Source: Acidobacteriota bacterium (lineage in GTDB: Bacteria; Acidobacteriota; Holophagae; Acanthopleuribacterales; Acanthopleuribacteraceae). From it: a DNA stretch of 64,000 nt. Numbering within the stretch: the first letter of the stretch is position 1; every line of letters begins with the position of its first letter. Under the pieces are notes generated by a model. That model was not told the origin of the DNA and searched no databases. It worked only from the letters and a program-made list of their open reading frames with translations. The position numbers were made by a program, and so were the translations under genes. Below are positions 63,783 to 64,000 of the stretch, piece by piece. The stretch covers positions 362,409 to 426,408 of the forward strand of contig JAGQSC010000021.1 of NCBI GenBank assembly GCA_020439745.1. The letters are read 5' to 3'.

Positions 63783-64000
63783 TCAACAGGCCTCCAAGAT
63801 TTCTCCACAAGTGGGTTGAGAGCCTTTTTGTGTCAGCTCTTCGATTGAATTGAGTCGATAATTGTCTCGATAAGGTTGTTGGTTGACGACGATGGCCCGA
63901 GCGATCACCAAGAGTTTGCGTGAGATGGCACAGAGGGCTTGTTTGGGTTTTTTTCCTGCTTCGACCAATTGGTGATATTTCCTGCTGAGCGCGTGTTTGC
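63783..64000 (-). mobile_element. IS110-family transposase, C-terminal fragment at window edge
   Basis: Open from the window edge on the minus strand, about 72 codons. SRKYHQLVEAGKKPKQALCA and ISRKLLVIARAI match the C-terminal end of IS110 (Transposase_20) enzymes, a family of DEDD/serine recombinases guided by a bridge RNA. The N-terminus and the rest of the element lie outside. It ends TGA at 63783. The element's boundary cannot be set here, but the palindromic repeats downstream may be its insertion site. Confidence 0.75.

Noticed and set aside
1..64000. CRISPR array
   Set aside because: No regularly spaced direct repeats were found; the only long tandem similarities are protein-coding (delta-60, FG-GAP, ankyrin, MORN, propeller blades).

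Overview
The window is a stretch of chromosome from a free-living Gram-negative bacterium, densely packed (no gap above about 280 bases), at roughly 50-55% GC by eye. The gene families point most to Acidobacteriota, for example a relative of the Holophagae or Acanthopleuribacteria, with Planctomycetota or another deep phylum as alternatives. They include CRTAC1/ASPIC FG-GAP proteins, delta-60 repeats, propeller-GGDEF sensors, a PSCyt/HzsA-like haem protein, dockerin-like C-termini and DUF3570/DUF4266. This placement is inference: no rRNA or ribosomal protein marker is present. Sodium-linked transport (a Mrp-type complex and NhaC) would suit a marine or saline habitat. TTG and GTG starts with good Shine-Dalgarno sequences are frequent.

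Layout. 1-6.6 kb: partial radical SAM gene, a PLP aminotransferase, proBA, hemN divergent from proBA, and a small zinc-ribbon protein. 6.6-9.6 kb: nhaC and an aromatic amino-acid-type decarboxylase, divergent around a palindromic promoter region. 9.6-14.5 kb: a minus-strand operon (thioredoxin-fused secreted protein, beta-propeller, FAD oxidoreductase) facing a membrane DCC thiol protein. 14.6-18 kb: OPT transporter, a small membrane protein, and a Pnkp-type phosphatase with a worn-out kinase domain. 18-24.3 kb: a duplicated-domain secreted protein, a membrane-inserted phosphodiesterase-like protein, cysteine desulfurase, a GAF-like protein, and an NTF2-like protein. 24.4-29 kb: lepA-yhbY-moaC-secreted BNR protein. 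29-32.5 kb: a five-gene minus-strand operon ending in tsaD.

33-41.5 kb: tRNA-Thr(CGT), a MORN protein, then a ten-gene Mrp-type cation/proton antiporter operon. Its subunit order is like that of the membrane arm of Mbh hydrogenase, and it has three antiporter-like subunits. 41.6-49.1 kb: M28 peptidase, a COG3146 acyltransferase, a monocistronic secreted M43 protease with a clear promoter and terminator, cyclophilin, a VOC protein, an AstE-like deacylase, and a clan GH-A-like hydrolase. 49.2-53.5 kb: delta-60 protein, CRTAC1-like protein, OsmC, and a membrane protein. 53.5-57.2 kb: a muramidase, and an overlapping operon apbE-DUF4266-DUF3570-tlpA. 57.4-63.5 kb: a propeller/GGDEF hybrid sensor and a two-haem HzsA-like secreted protein with a CRP-like palindrome upstream. 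63.6-64 kb: palindromic repeats next to the end of an IS110-family element.

The strongest candidates for something not well described are the apbE-DUF4266-DUF3570-tlpA operon, the kinase-dead Pnkp derivative, the three-antiporter Mrp complex whose third subunit lacks the usual TM7 lysine and histidine, and the shared dockerin-like tails on unrelated secreted proteins.
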